From positions 2,070,001 to 2,132,000 of the forward strand of contig NC_135563.1 of NCBI RefSeq assembly GCF_964340395.1: a stretch of DNA of 62,000 nt. The letters are read 5' to 3'. This stretch comes from Glandiceps talaboti. Lineage: Eukaryota; Hemichordata; Enteropneusta; Spengelidae. Under the pieces are notes generated by a model, which searched no databases, was not told the origin of the DNA, and was given only the letters and a program-made list of their open reading frames with translations. Below, piece by piece: positions 1-28,630 of this stretch. The translations under genes were made by a program, and so were the position numbers. Position 1 is the stretch's first letter. The number at the start of each line of letters is the position of its first letter.

Positions 1-48
<48 letters not shown>
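1..48. repeat. (AT)n microsatellite
   Basis: Pure AT repeat at the left edge of the window. Confidence 0.98.
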
Positions 49-51
<3 letters not shown>

Positions 52-175
52 AAATACACAAGTTATGGTACGGAGCCGTTACTCAGAGTTTCACGCTTGA
101 ATGCGGTCTTCTGAAGATCGAATTCAAGCGTGAAACTCTGAGTAACGGCTCCGTACCATAACTTGTGTATTTTGT
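49..175. repeat. Perfect inverted repeat, 54-bp arms, copy A
   Basis: Arms 49-102 and 122-175 are exact reverse complements around a 19-base spacer that includes TCTTCTGAAGA. Flanked by (AT)n. The right arm contains CGTGAAACTCTGAGTAAC. Confidence 0.9.
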
Positions 176-242
176 GTAAATACAGCTCTACTTCTCAGTA
201 TTGAGCGCTTTTCCTTCAGTTTATGACTTACCTCTTACACTG

Positions 243-244
<2 letters not shown>

Positions 245-330
<86 letters not shown>
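245..330. repeat. (AT)n microsatellite
   Basis: Pure AT repeat next to Penelope fragment A. The longer equivalent is at 4525-4626. Confidence 0.98.
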
Positions 331-333
<3 letters not shown>

Positions 334-626
334 TATATCTGAAAGTTATGGAATAGAACGACAACCGCGTGAGATTGACGGTTATACGGGTATCAAAGAT
401 CTTAAATTCATACGCAACAAAAATAACCCAATAGAACACGCCTGGAATATAGAATAAGCATAGTTAGGCAGGAAATGATGTAAATAATCTATTAATTCCA
501 AGGGGTTCCAGCGTTCCGAGACGGAAAATGATGTCCTTTTCCTCCAGCCTCAAACGATTCTCATCGCCAGAAACCTTACAAATTCCTGAAATAGACATAT
601 CTGGTACACTGTGATCATTGGTAATA
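331..626 (-). mobile_element. Penelope-like element 3' fragment, copy A
   Basis: Reading leftward, the C-terminal end of a Penelope protein is visible (EEKDIIFRLGTLEPLGINR..FTSFP), then a 3' UTR shared with the fragments at 20312 and 33905 (GGCGTGTTCTATTGGGTT and a TTCAGATATA end). It is cut off on the right by (TACA)n and on the left by (AT)n. Confidence 0.75.
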
Positions 627-690
627 CATACATACATACATACATACATACATACATACATACATACATACATACATACATACATACACA
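625..690. repeat. (TACA)n microsatellite
   Basis: Marks the truncation point of Penelope fragment A. Equivalent at 4920-4985. Confidence 0.98.
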
Positions 691-1640
691 CACCAGATTG
701 TCCAAACTCCATCATAGCAAAAACGAAGATATGTGAAACCCCTACAAGTCTATTTATTGATACAATCAGTTATTTGATTTCAGTGCTGATATAGTGTGAC
801 GAGTCACAGCTTGAACTGTCTTGTTTCAGAGAATGAAATTATACCACACTAATTCCAACCTATACTTTATTCAATGTTGTTCGTGTATTATAAATCAAGA
901 GTTACGATTTAAAGAAATATGAAATCAATGCAACGAGCACAAAGGAATGAAAATGACACTTACAATGATCCTTTACTAGTCGGTATGTTCATAAGAATTA
1001 CCTTCACGATCAAATAATATCGATGTTACTGAATTAAAATGCTATGATAACAAAGGATCCAATTGAATTGAGATAGTTGTATTACAACATCGGTAAAGGT
1101 AACGGAAACAGACATATACAAGTCGAGGTATAGATGGTGTGATGGATGAGTGGAAACTGCATCGTTGCTTGGCAACGTACATGACTCTGCATTATATGGG
1201 GATTTACAATTGTTGATTTCATGGTATTGCCCTGATAGTAAAGGAAGGTACTAATAGACGATTGGTATTCTGAATCATCATCAGTTGACTTAAACAATAA
1301 GAAAGCACAAAGGGTTCTTTTAAGACTACACTCCTACATCATTATTACTATTATTCATCTATCGACCATATCACTGTGAGCAATAAAATTGATCAAAAGC
1401 TGGGGTTTCCTCTTCAGACATTACTAAGTCGTCTACAATTTTCTTGACTTCGCCTAACAAGATATCGACAAAAGAGTATTAATTAGAAAATTCTCCCCGT
1501 TGTATTCACTATATTTGATGGAAATTCCTAAAGTTTGCTGATGTGGCTTGCTGTCTCACCTTAAGTTTAAAATTTGTGGCTCATACGTCATTCCGTCTGA
1601 TACATGTTTCTTTTTCTGGGCCTAAAAACACCTTCACTCT
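691..1640. other. Upstream DNA of gene 1, copy A; no gene seen
   Basis: No convincing coding exon on either strand. Probably includes promoter sequence of gene 1. Duplicated at 4986-5932. Confidence 0.5.
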
Positions 1641-1649
1641 TTCAACATT

Positions 1650-1655
1650 TATAAG
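1650..1655 (+). promoter_or_regulatory. TATA box, gene 1 upstream promoter copy
   Basis: TATAAG about 160 bases before the ATG at 1814. Predicted transcript start near 1680. An identical copy is at 5942. Confidence 0.4.
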
Positions 1656-1813
1656 CCTTTGTCCATAGTTTGAATCGTCCTGTTAGTGCAACGTTCATAG
1701 CTTTGATACACTCTCTACCAGTCTCTGGATATTGTCGGTTTAATCTGAAGTCGTCTACAACCTTACCTAGGACGTGGCTACGAGGAAATTTACCGTTTTC
1801 CCGATCGTTAGGA

Positions 1814-17655
<15,842 letters not shown>

Positions 17656-17993
17656 TTACAGATATTTCAATATGGTAAACTGCACGAGTCAGTGAGTATC
17701 TCTTATAATAATTATAATAATAATAACATTGGCAGTCACATCACTGTCGCCGAGCATCTTTAAATTAGAAGATTCGAACCAGTCTTTTATTAACTGTTTT
17801 AATAAAGTTCAATATTGCATCAGAATATTCACTACCATTTTTGTGTTTATATGGCAGTGTGCGTATGGTTGTGTTCTATAGTTGTTGATAAATGACTTCT
17901 AGTGTTGGAGAGTATATCTTTACGAAAGCCGTCAGTTGTAAGTTTATTATTGATTACATTCTTTACACACAAGCCAACAAAACAGCTTACATC

Positions 17994-17999
17994 AATAAA
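17994..17999 (+). terminator. Possible poly(A) signal, gene 1
   Basis: AATAAA with a second, overlapping-type signal just after it. It lies 2.4 kb past the stop and beyond an (AT)n tract, so assignment is weak. Confidence 0.2.
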
Positions 18000-19375
18000 G
18001 AATAAATGTTATCAAATATAGCCTTGTAGTATATTATTTGTCTGATTGATTTGTATATATATATATCATATATATATATATATCCCAGTATATTACATAT
18101 ATTCCAACGACGTGAAAAAGGAAATATATCCCACTGACCTGTTGAACGTCTCTTTTTAACTAAGAATTTTGTATCGGCAATGGGAATTATTTACATTCTA
18201 TTTTCTGTGTGATTGTCGGCTGTTTTCGAATCTGTTGTTCCAAGCGTGACATGAGCGACTCCTTTTTGTTTGAATATATTTGGGTGCCAATCATACACTT
18301 TCCAAGTAGTCACAAACATAAGGACAGTGGCAAGCGTTAAGGCCGATGACGTCAAACGTCACTGGATTGACAACAGCTCCGATAACTTGTCTTCTACAGC
18401 CCCTCAGAACACCGGTACACTTAAAATACATTAATGGAAGGAAAATTATTTGCTGATTTTTTAAGAAATTTATGTCATGTACTGTGAGTCTGAGTAATTC
18501 CACCGGGGGAGGGGGGGGGCGTTCTAATGTGCCACAGAATGGCCTTGTGGTTAAAGGGGAACAAAGGCGAGGCTGGTTTTATTTTAGTAGCATTTCTTTA
18601 TGCCTAGGTACCCACACAAATCTGTTTCACCAACCCTGTAACGTACAACCTCTCTAAAATAAGGCTATAAAAAACTGGCAAATCTGGCTGTAAACTGAGG
18701 TGAGGCATTCTGGGAAATAATCACGTTTTCAGTGTTAACCTCAACATTGTGTAGCCACTCTTTCTTTAAAATAAATATTGAATAAATACTTTTCAATATC
18801 AAGGAATCACCACCTTGGGTAGTCAGTCTGTATTATAGTGTATAGAGACTTTTAACATGTAAATTTCTTTTGTTAAACGTTCTTTGGTGAAGTGATAACA
18901 GGTGCAAACATTTTCCTTGAAATATTCTGCATGCTCTGTTGAAATATTCTGCATGCTCTGTTGTAATATTCATAAAATTGCTATATCCTTCAAACAATAA
19001 TTGATATTTGAACCGTGACAAAAGGACGATTCGAAAACGACAAAAATGTTTTCACAAAACCTTGTAATACTGGTGAGATTTGTCTAAATTGAGGAAGCTT
19101 ATGATGTGAGAGTATAAATCAGAGGGAATTATGGGTAAAATATCATACAGTGCATGACACCACATGTGTTTTGTTATGTTTAATGTATGTACCAAATTAA
19201 AAATTGAATTTGAAGTATGCATTCTTAAGATATAGCCCAATTACCGAAAATAATTAATTATACAAATTAATCATTAAAACTAGACACTATGCCAACGTGC
19301 TTTATGGTTGATATATGTGCCAAATTATAGAAATTTGTAGGGGATTTTAGCGCTATGAAAATTCTTTTGATTGAT

Positions 19376-19378
<3 letters not shown>

Positions 19379-19406
<28 letters not shown>

Positions 19407-19438
19407 GTGAGTTTGTGCGCGCGCGCGTGCGTGCGTGC

Positions 19439-19485
<47 letters not shown>
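19379..19485. repeat. (GT)n with a (GC)/(GTGC) core
   Basis: GT runs flank GCGCGCGCGTGCGTGCGTGC, a sequence able to adopt Z-DNA. Confidence 0.95.
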
Positions 19486-19486
<1 letters not shown>

Positions 19487-20112
19487 TCTGACAGCACCAA
19501 CATGCAAGAGCTGTGAATGTAAGTCTAGGTAATCGAGACTCAAACCAATATATTCTAATTTTGGTTTGGATTCTATGCTTAGAATGAAACTAGAGGACGT
19601 CTTTCAATGATAAAGACAAAGAAGATATTTATCTTTCTCTTAAACGATGAATCATGGAGGAGTGTAACAACGGATTACGCCCTCACAGGACATCATTCTT
19701 TAAGCTGTATGGACATGGACCTTTACTTTCGATATACTGGTTTCCGTGGTGCAAAGGAGATTCAATTACTTGTATTGCACATATTAGTTTTTGACATTGG
19801 TTTTGATAGACAACATAGAATATGATGTATGAGTGCAGGTATGTAATTGGTCTGAATCAAGTCGTTTCATGTTGACTTTTATGTAACTTTTAAGTTGTAA
19901 TAGAGAGAAAATAAAAATTCCTTTTGTATATCAATTACATAAATTTTAGAATTGATACGTCATGCACGTGACACAGGTCTGTGAAAAGGTCCCTAACGTA
20001 ATGCTTTGACGAAATGCACAATGCCTTTAGTTTATGGTTCAATCGCATCTCTTCAATCCTTCACATATACACACACTCTACTCTTGCATATAAATGACAG
20101 TAGTTTGACAGC

Positions 20113-20153
20113 CTGATGAAGGTGTGTTAGTCACATCGATAAGTCGCTGACGC
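20113..20153 (+). ncRNA. Hammerhead-like core remnant
   Basis: CTGATGA followed by a six-pair hairpin GGTGTG/CACATC and then GATAA, where an active core would need GAAA. Probably decayed. Confidence 0.2.
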
Positions 20154-20225
20154 TTTTGGGATTGGAAGTAAGACTGACTTCAGAACTTTACAATCAGCTT
20201 AGTTCAGCAAGTCATTTTTTCGTAT

Positions 20226-20311
20226 ACATACATACATACATACATACATACATACATACATACATACATACATACACACGTACATACATACATACATACA
20301 TACATACATAC
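20226..20311. repeat. (CATA)n microsatellite
   Basis: Forms the 5' truncation junction of the Penelope copy at 20312. Confidence 0.98.
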
Positions 20312-21126
20312 ATTCCACTAGAGTTAAGAACATTATATACAAGCATTTTAATATCTTACGTTCTAATAGGGTTACCAATTCATTATTTCCTGAAGTACCT
20401 TTAACAGCTTGGCGTCGTGATACCAGTCTTAGAGATATGGTGGTCCATACAGAACAACGTGAATTGGAAGTTAACGCTGGTTCAATTCCATGCGATCGTA
20501 CTCGATGTGGTACATGTCGTTTCATTATTAATACTAATCATGTTTTTGGCCCTAAGAACAGTGTAGCTGTTACCAGAAGATTTACTTGTATTAGTACTAA
20601 CATGGTGTATTGCATTACATGCCAGAAATGTAGTTTTTTTATATATAGGTTCAATGTCGTCTTGGTGATCGTTTCGTGGAACATCGCCGTCTGACCAGAC
20701 AAAATAATCGTAACTATCCCATATCTATGCATTTTATTACCAACGATCGATCACAGTGTATCAGATATGTCTATTTCAGGAAAAGATTTCTAGCAAAGAG
20801 AAAGTATTGAGGTTAAAGGAAGAGGAAACCATTTTCCGTCTCGGAACGCTGGAACCCCTTGGAATTAATAGATTATTCACGTCATTTCCGGTCTAATCAG
20901 GGTATTTTTAAATTGCAGGCGTGTTCTATTGGGTTCTATTTGGTGCGTGCGAATATAAGATCTTTTCACACGTATAACCGTTAATCACGCGCGGCTGTCG
21001 TTCTGTTCCATAACATTCAGATATATTCAGTTGTCTGAAGCTTGCCGATAAATACCTTGATAAAGAATTTTTATTCGAAACGTCGGATTTTACATCGGAC
21101 AGACTTACAAGTTCCATATGCATTTC
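20312..21126 (+). mobile_element. Penelope-like element: GIY-YIG endonuclease part and 3' end
   Basis: Begins abruptly after (CATA)n. It encodes the linker (RDTSLRDMVVHTEQREL), the Cys motif PCDRTRCGTC, and the GIY-YIG entry TCISTNMVYCITCQKC. A frameshift near 20645 follows, then QCRLGDRFVEHRRL and the C-terminal FRLGTLEPLGIN. The YIG part is damaged and the gene broken, so this is a relic. The 3' UTR ends in ATTCGAAACGTCGG and a (TATG)n tract starting at 21127. Confidence 0.8.
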
Positions 21127-21384
21127 TATGTATGTATGTATGTATGTATGTATGTATGTATGTATGTATGTATGTATGTATGTATGTACGTACGTACGTA
21201 CGTACGTACGTACGTATGTATGTATGTATGTATGTATGTATTATGTATGTCTGTATGTATGTATGTATGTATGTATGTATGTATGTATGTATGTATGTAT
21301 GTATGTATGTATGTATGTATGTATGTGTGTGTGTGTGTGTGTGTACGTACGTACGTACGTACGTACGTATGTACGTACGTACGT

Positions 21385-21427
<43 letters not shown>
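21127..21427. repeat. Compound (TATG)n(TACG)n(GT)n microsatellite
   Basis: Starts exactly at the 3' end of the Penelope copy. Confidence 0.98.
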
Positions 21428-21428
<1 letters not shown>

Positions 21429-22475
21429 CAGATGATGCTTTAAGAGAGTGAAAGTTAGTCAAATATTGTTAGATGGAAAACAGAAATACTGACAGTTCAA
21501 ACTGATTAAGTGTAAGACTTGATACCTTTTACAGACAACAGAGGATATAATGGCGTTTTTCTAATTTTCAGAATATCATTAGGATTTTTGATAGACATTT
21601 GAACATATGGCACCTATTCCTAATTAACCATTGCATTATGGGAACCTTCAGTATGTATGTGAATTACAAGGTGAGGTGTTCGTCGTGGTTCATTGAAGAG
21701 ACATCACGGATTACTAATACAAACAGTGTTTGTATTTAGATCAGTAGAGTTGACTATTAAGATTTGGATGGGAGCTATTTGTAATATCTACTGGAGCCGA
21801 ATATCTCTTCATTATACACTCACTATCACCAGGGAATACGTTAGTGTAACAACAGTTTGTGCCATAATATTTGACCAATTGTGGGTAACTTGTCTTGAGA
21901 TATTGTCAGAGATAATAATAAGTTCTTGAAAAACAATTCTTAAAAAGCGCACTACACTGCGTCTCAGTGCTCTTTACAATACCCGAAATGGAATAAAAAT
22001 GGATAAAACGACAACAAAGAACAATTTACGTGGTTAAAAAGTAAAACAAAATATTACAAAGTAAACAAGGTTAAAACAATTGTGTACCATAATGTTTGGC
22101 CAATTATCTGTAACATTTCTGGAGATGTTGTCAGAAATGATCGATCGGTTCTTGAATTCATCAAGAAAGTTAGCAACGTATTTTTTTTTTAATTGACGAA
22201 ATATTTTTTATTGTAATATCTGAGAGTTTTTGGGTAGCCTCAACATGGACATGCATATTAAACAGGTAAAGAAGATTACTGACGAATTGTATATAAGCAT
22301 TATATGTTGAGTTGGTTAGGATTAATATTTTTTAAAAACCCTGACGATTCTTAGTCATTTATTTGTACATGAGGTCAATATATTTTTGACGATTCGACGG
22401 TGAAGTACTGTTTCAGTATCGTTCCTCTGCAGATTATGATTTTGATAATAATTGTAGTGGTCTGAGGTCAAATCA
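21428..22475. other. Intergenic, nothing recognised
   Basis: No coding or repeat signal recognised before the 37-bp array. Confidence 0.5.
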
Positions 22476-25400
22476 AAGTGACATCATAGACTGGGCCATA
22501 GCTCTAACGTTGATTCAACATCATAGACTGGGCCATAGCTCTAAAGTTGATTCAACATCATAGACTGGGCCATAGCTCTAACGTTGATTCAACACCATAG
22601 ACTGGGCCATAGCTCTAACGTTGGTTCAACATCATAAACTGGGCCATAGCTCTAACGTTGATTCAACATCATAGACTGGGCCATAGCTCTAACGTTGGTT
22701 CAACATCATAAACTGGGCCATAGCTCTAACGTTGGTTCAACATCATAGACTGGGCCATAGCTCTAACGTTGATTCAACATCATAGACTGGGCCATAGCTC
22801 TAACGTTGATTCAACATCATAAACTGGGCCATAGCTCTAAAGTTGATTCAACATCATAGACTGGGCCATAGCTCTAACGTTGATTCAACATCATAGACTG
22901 GGCCATAGCTCTAACGTTGATTCAACATCATAGACTGGGCCATAGCTCTAACGTTGATTCAACATCATAGACTGGGCCATAGCTCTAACGTTGATTCAAC
23001 ATCATAGACTGGGCCATAGCTCTAACGTTGATTCAACATCATAAACTGGGCCATAGCTCTAACGTTGATTCAACATCATAGACTGGGCCATAGCTCTAAC
23101 GTTGATTCAACATCATAAACTGGGCCATAGCTCTAAAGTTGATTCATCATAAACTGGGCCATAGCTCTAACGTTGATTCAACATCATAAACTGGGCCAAT
23201 ATAGCTCTCACGTTGATTCAACATCATAGACTGGGCCATAGCTCTAACGTTGATTCAACATCATAGACTGGGCCATAGTTCTAACGTTTATTCAACATCA
23301 TAAACTGGGCCATAGCTCTAACGTTGATTCAACATCATAGACTGGGCCATAGTTCTAACGTTGATTCAACATCATAAACTGGGACATAGCTCTAACGTTG
23401 ATTCAACATCATAAACTGGGCCATAGCTCTAACGTTGATTCAACATCATAAACTGGGCCATAGCTCTAACGCTGATTCAACATCATAGACTGGGCCATAG
23501 CTCTAACGTTGATTCAACATCATAAACTGGGCCAATATAGCTCTCACGTTGATTCAACATCATAGACTGGGCCATAGCTCTAACGTTGATTCAACATCAT
23601 AGACTGGGCCATAGTTCTAACGTTTATTCAACATCATAAACTGGGCCATAGCTCTAACGTTGATTCAACATCATAGACTGGGCCATAGTTCTAACGTTGA
23701 TTCAACATCATAAACTGGGCCATAGCTCTAACGTTGATTCAACATCATAAACTGGGCCATAGCTCTAACGTTGATTCAACATCATAAACTGGGCCATAGC
23801 TCTAACGTTGATTCAACATCATAGACTGGGCCATAGCTCTAACGTTGATTCAACATCATAAACTGGGCCATAGCTCTAACGTTGATTCAACATCATAAAC
23901 TGGGCCATAGCTCTAACGTTTATTCAACATCATAAACTGGGCCATAGTTCTAACGTTGATTCAACATCATAGACTGGGCCATAGTTCTAACATTGATTCA
24001 ACATCATAGACTGGGCCATAGCTCTAACGTTGATTCAACATCATAGACTGGGCCAGTTCTAACATTGATTCAACATCATAGACTGGGCCATAGCTCTAAC
24101 GTTTATTCAACATCATAAACTGGGCCATAGCTCTCACGTTGATTCAACATCATAGACTGGGCCATAGTTCTAACATTGATTCAACATCATAGACTGGGCC
24201 ATAGTTCTAACATTGATTCAACATCATAGACTGGGCCATAGCTCTCACGTTGATTCAACATCATAGACTGGGCCATAGTTCTAACATTGATTCAACATCA
24301 TAGACTGGGCCATAGCTCTAACGTTGATTCAACATCATAGACTGGGCCATAGCTCTAACGTTGATTCAACACCATAGACTGGGCCATAGCTCTAACGTTG
24401 GTTCAACATCATAAACTGGGCCATAGCTCTAACGTTGATTCAACATCATAAACTGGGCCATAGCTCTAAAGTTGATTCAACATCATAAACTGGGCCATAG
24501 CTCAAACATTGATTCAACATCATAGACTGGGCCATAGCTCTAACGTTGATTCAACATCATAGACTGGGCCATAGCTCTAAAGTTGATTCAACATCATAGA
24601 CTGGGCCATAGCTCTAAAGTTGATTCAACATCATAAACTGGGCCATAGCTCTCACGTTGATTCAACATCATAGACTGGGCCATAGCTCTAACGTTGATTC
24701 AACATCATAGACTGGGCCATAGCTCTAACGTTGATTCAACATCATAAACTGGGCCATAGCTCTCACGTTGGTTCAGCATCATAAACTGGGCCATAGCTCT
24801 AAAGTTGATTCAACATCATAGACTGGGCCACAGCTCTAACGTTGGTTCAACATCATAGACTGGGCCATAGCTCTCACGTTTATTCAACATCATAAACTGG
24901 GCCATAGCTCTAAAGTTGATTCAACATCATAGACTGGGCCATAGCTCTCACGTTTATTCAACATCATAAACTGGGCCATAGCTCTAAAGTTGATTCAACA
25001 TCATAAACTGGGCCATAGCTCTAACGTTGATTCAACATCATAAACTGGGCCATAGCTCTAACGTTGATTCAACATCATAGACTGGGCCATAGCTCTAACG
25101 TTGGTTCAACATCATAGACTGGGCCAATATCGTTCTAACGTTGATTCAACATCATAGACTGGGCCATAGCTCTAACGTTGATTCAACATCATAGACTGGG
25201 CCATAGCTCTAAAGTTGATTCAACATCATAGACTGGGCCATAGCTCTAAAGTTGATTCAACATCATAAACTGGGCCATAGCTCTAACGTTGATTCAACAT
25301 CATAGACTGGGCCATAGCTCTAACGTTGATTCAACATCATAGACTGGGCCATAGCTCTCACGTTGATTCAACATCATAGACTGGGCCATAGCTCTAAAGT

Positions 25401-26386
25401 TGATTCAACATCATAGACTGGGCCATAGCTCTAACGTTGATTCAACATCATAGACTGGGCCATAGCTCTAACGTTGATTCAACACCATAGACTGGGCCAT
25501 AGCTCTCACGTTGATTCAACACCATAGACTGGGCCATAGCTCTAACGTTGATTCAACATCATAAACTGGGCCATAGCTCTAACGTTGATTCAACATCATA
25601 GACTGGGCCATAGCTCTAACGTTGATTCAACATCATAGACTGGGCCATAGCTCTCACGTTGATTCAACATCATAGACTGGGCCATAGCTCTAACGTTGGT
25701 TCAACATCATAGACTGGGCCATAGCTCTAACGTTGATTCAACATCATAGACTGGGCCATAGCTCTAAAGTTGATTCAACATCATAAACTGGGCCATAGCT
25801 CTAACGTTGATTCAACATCATAGACTGGGCCATAGCTCTAACGTTGATTCAACATCATAGACTGGGCCATAGCTCTAACGTTGATTCAACATCATAGACT
25901 GGGCCATAGCTCTAACGTTGATTCAACATCATAAACTGGGCCATAGCTCTAACGTTGATTCAACATCATAGACTGGGCCATAGCTCTAACGTTGATTCAA
26001 CACCATAGACTGGGCCATAGCTCTAACGTTGATTCAACATCATAGACTGGGCCATAGCTCTAACGTTGGTTCAACATCATAGACTGGGCCATAGCTCTCA
26101 CGTTGATTCAACATCATAGACTGGGCCATTATTAGCTCTAAAGTTGATTCAACATCATAGACTGGGCCATAGCTCTAACGTTGATTCAACATCATAGACT
26201 GGGCCATAGCTCTAACGTTGATTCAACATCATAGACTGGGCCATAGCTCTAACGTTGATTCAACATCATAAACTGGGCCAATATAGCTCTAACGTTGATT
26301 TAACATCATAAACTGGGCCATAGCTCTAACGTTGATTCAACATCATAGACTGGGCCAATATAGCTCTCACGTTGATTCAACATCAT
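22476..26386. repeat. 37-bp minisatellite, 3.9-kb array
   Basis: About 105 units of CATCATAGACTGGGCCATAG plus CTCTAACGTTGATTCAA, with base variants (aaa/aac, cac/aac) and rare 2-3 base insertions (ccaATAtag). Between genes 1 and 2. No spacers, so not CRISPR. Confidence 0.95.
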
Positions 26387-28440
26387 GTCTAGCTCTGTTC
26401 GATAATTCGTGTTTTGAAGACGTCATATACCGACGAATGACCGAACCAACCAAATTATTCCCTTTAATATACATTATGATTTAGTATATATAGCGAACGA
26501 TTTTTTTATGCCCCCCCCCCCACCACCCCAACACACATCTGAACGATATGGCGAGGAATTATCTAGCAGTGTGCTGATGTGGTTGAAAGAGTGAAACTTC
26601 TAGTTTTACCGTCCATGGTGAAAGAGAAAGACCACTCACAATAAAATATCAGCAATGACACCAAAATCGTGAAATCAAGCATGCTCCACCTCTCACCACT
26701 GTTTATAGTTTATTCATGCTTCCAGACACCAGACACCAGCAGACATCTGTCTTACGTCAAATTGGAATTTGACATAAATGTCTTCTTCTGGTCCACCCAA
26801 TGCGACATTGTGATATCGCCAAACATGTTACACCGTGTGTTGTTTCAGCTAATACACAGTAAAATATATACGGTAGACTGTCACGGTATCGACACGGTAG
26901 ACTCCGGCTTCACCCACCAGTGGAAACCGTGCATCCGGCGTATGCGAACGCAAGTCATTCGTCAAATGTTATGAGGTACAAAACTCGACAACTTTCCTCG
27001 GGCAATATTCGTCACATTAATTACATGTGACAAATTTAGCGCTGTTTCCCATTTCTCAGGGATTGATATTTCGGTTTTCGTGGATTCTAGGATTGTAAGT
27101 TTACTTAGCATCGACGTATGCAAATATGGTATTATTCGACAAAACATGCTGCAATGGTGACCCAATGGTGACATTATACAAATTACGGTGTTCGCAATCG
27201 CAAGATTTCTGATGACCCACTACATGCACAATAATTTGTTACGAATTTTTTTATTTGAATATCACAAAAGGTGGACAAAAACATGAAAATAGAGAATAAC
27301 TAAAAATTGAAGTGATATGGAGAGACCTTCGTAACACGTCCATGTTGTCTCGTACGTTGTGTGTCAGATTTAGTTAAGAATTGTATAATACTATGCATGA
27401 CCGCATAGTGTGTGAAATTGGCTAGGTCAAATCATCTAGTATTTCTACATCAGTGGACAACACTTCCAACAATATATAGTCGTGAATCCAACAGTACATT
27501 TTGCTTGAAAGTGTCAACTAGTCTATATCATTGGTAGTTAGACGTTTAGTGTTCAAAGTTAGACAATTAACTATAGTTTCATTGAAACCTCTATCAACGT
27601 ATGGTGTTACTACTAATCACACTACGTTCAGTTGACTGGACAGTTTAGAATTTGACACTGAGTGGATTTGATATGTGTGAATAAACGTGATAGGCTACCA
27701 TGGATATGATCATAAATTTGTCTAAACTTTGATCTGAACTACTTAAAGTGTTATACTCGTTCTCACATGCACACAGTGATGACTCAATGAATTGTATTTG
27801 ACCAGGTAAATCTTTCAAAGTCAATAATCTAATGATTTGTAAAGTTAAAGTATTTTCGGTTTGTACATAAGACTGTAATTAAAATGAAAGTAAAACCTTA
27901 CAAAATTACATCACTGATTGTCAAATTAGTCATACATAAATTATATTGACCTTTGCATGTTCAGAGTCATTTCAGAAATAAATCCATTTACTTATACCAC
28001 ATTTAACATTGTGTTGTTATTTATCAAGTCTAAAAATAACCAATTCAACCGATTATGCTGCGTCGGTATTAACAATTCTGTTGAATTTCAGTTCAATTTC
28101 CGGTCGCTTTTAATTGGACCAGCCCCGGTATTTATAGCAATCGAAAACAACCCTCGTCATTATCTAGGGCTGATATCTTGACTAAAATTTGATGACGTAA
28201 ATATCATTTGCATTCCAAGTTCATGACAAATAAAGTTAGACGAATAAGTCATAACTAGTGTTCTTCCATGCTGAGTGTTAAATTCATAAGGTGTGTAAAG
28301 AGATATATTTGAGGAGTGCCTGGGGCGAAAGGAAACTTTGTTTGTAGAGATAAACACCCCTTACCGATTCTATTTCTTAATTAAGCCTTTTTGCGTGATT
28401 GGGATTTTGAAAGTTTAATAAAGCTATAGACAAGACCAGG
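26387..28440. other. Intergenic upstream of gene 2
   Basis: A 101-codon open frame at 26669 has no family signature. A C-run lies at 26511-26521. The right end is the gene 2 promoter region. Confidence 0.5.
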
Positions 28441-28450
28441 ATGACATTTG

Positions 28451-28458
28451 TATAAAAG
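28451..28458 (+). promoter_or_regulatory. TATA box, gene 2
   Basis: TATAAAAG 122 bases before the ATG, predicting a leader of about 90 bases. About 115 bases further upstream, at 28325-28338, sits GCGAAAGGAAACTT, which resembles an IRF-type site but with one-base rather than two-base spacing. Confidence 0.6.
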
Positions 28459-28572
28459 GTGTCATTTGGACACTGCATTCTCATATTCCACAGGTTAAAG
28501 AGTGACCAATCTACGAGGAGAGAGTCCAACAGTCAATATAATTAGAAATTCGTCTTGTTAAGTTAAAAAAAG

Positions 28573-28630
28573 ATGACTGCACTAATTCGAGCATTAACAA
28601 CTGTATGTGCAATTCTGTACATTGCCGTCG
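28573..28630 (+). CDS. Gene 2 exon 1 (signal peptide)
   Basis: ATG, 19 codons plus one base (phase 1), donor GTAAGT at 28631. The TATA box lies about 120 bases upstream of the ATG. Confidence 0.9.

Noticed and set aside
1640-1810. Minus-strand coding-like stretch (VVDDFRLNRQYPE..., then a frame change)
   Set aside because: No splice signals or family match, and it overlaps the promoter/5' leader of gene 1 exon 1 on the other strand; most likely chance.
17765-17785. tRNA B-box-like GGTTCGAATC on the minus strand
   Set aside because: No A-box or acceptor and anticodon stems can be formed around it.
18291-18503. Minus-strand 70-codon frame with several Cys
   Set aside because: No recognisable family, no splice signals, length within chance expectation.
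26669-26974. 101-codon open frame before gene 2
   Set aside because: No signal, motif, splice context or similarity to the cluster proteins.
28325-28340. ISRE/IRF site upstream of gene 2
   Set aside because: Only a partial match (one-base instead of two-base spacing); noted with the promoter but not called.
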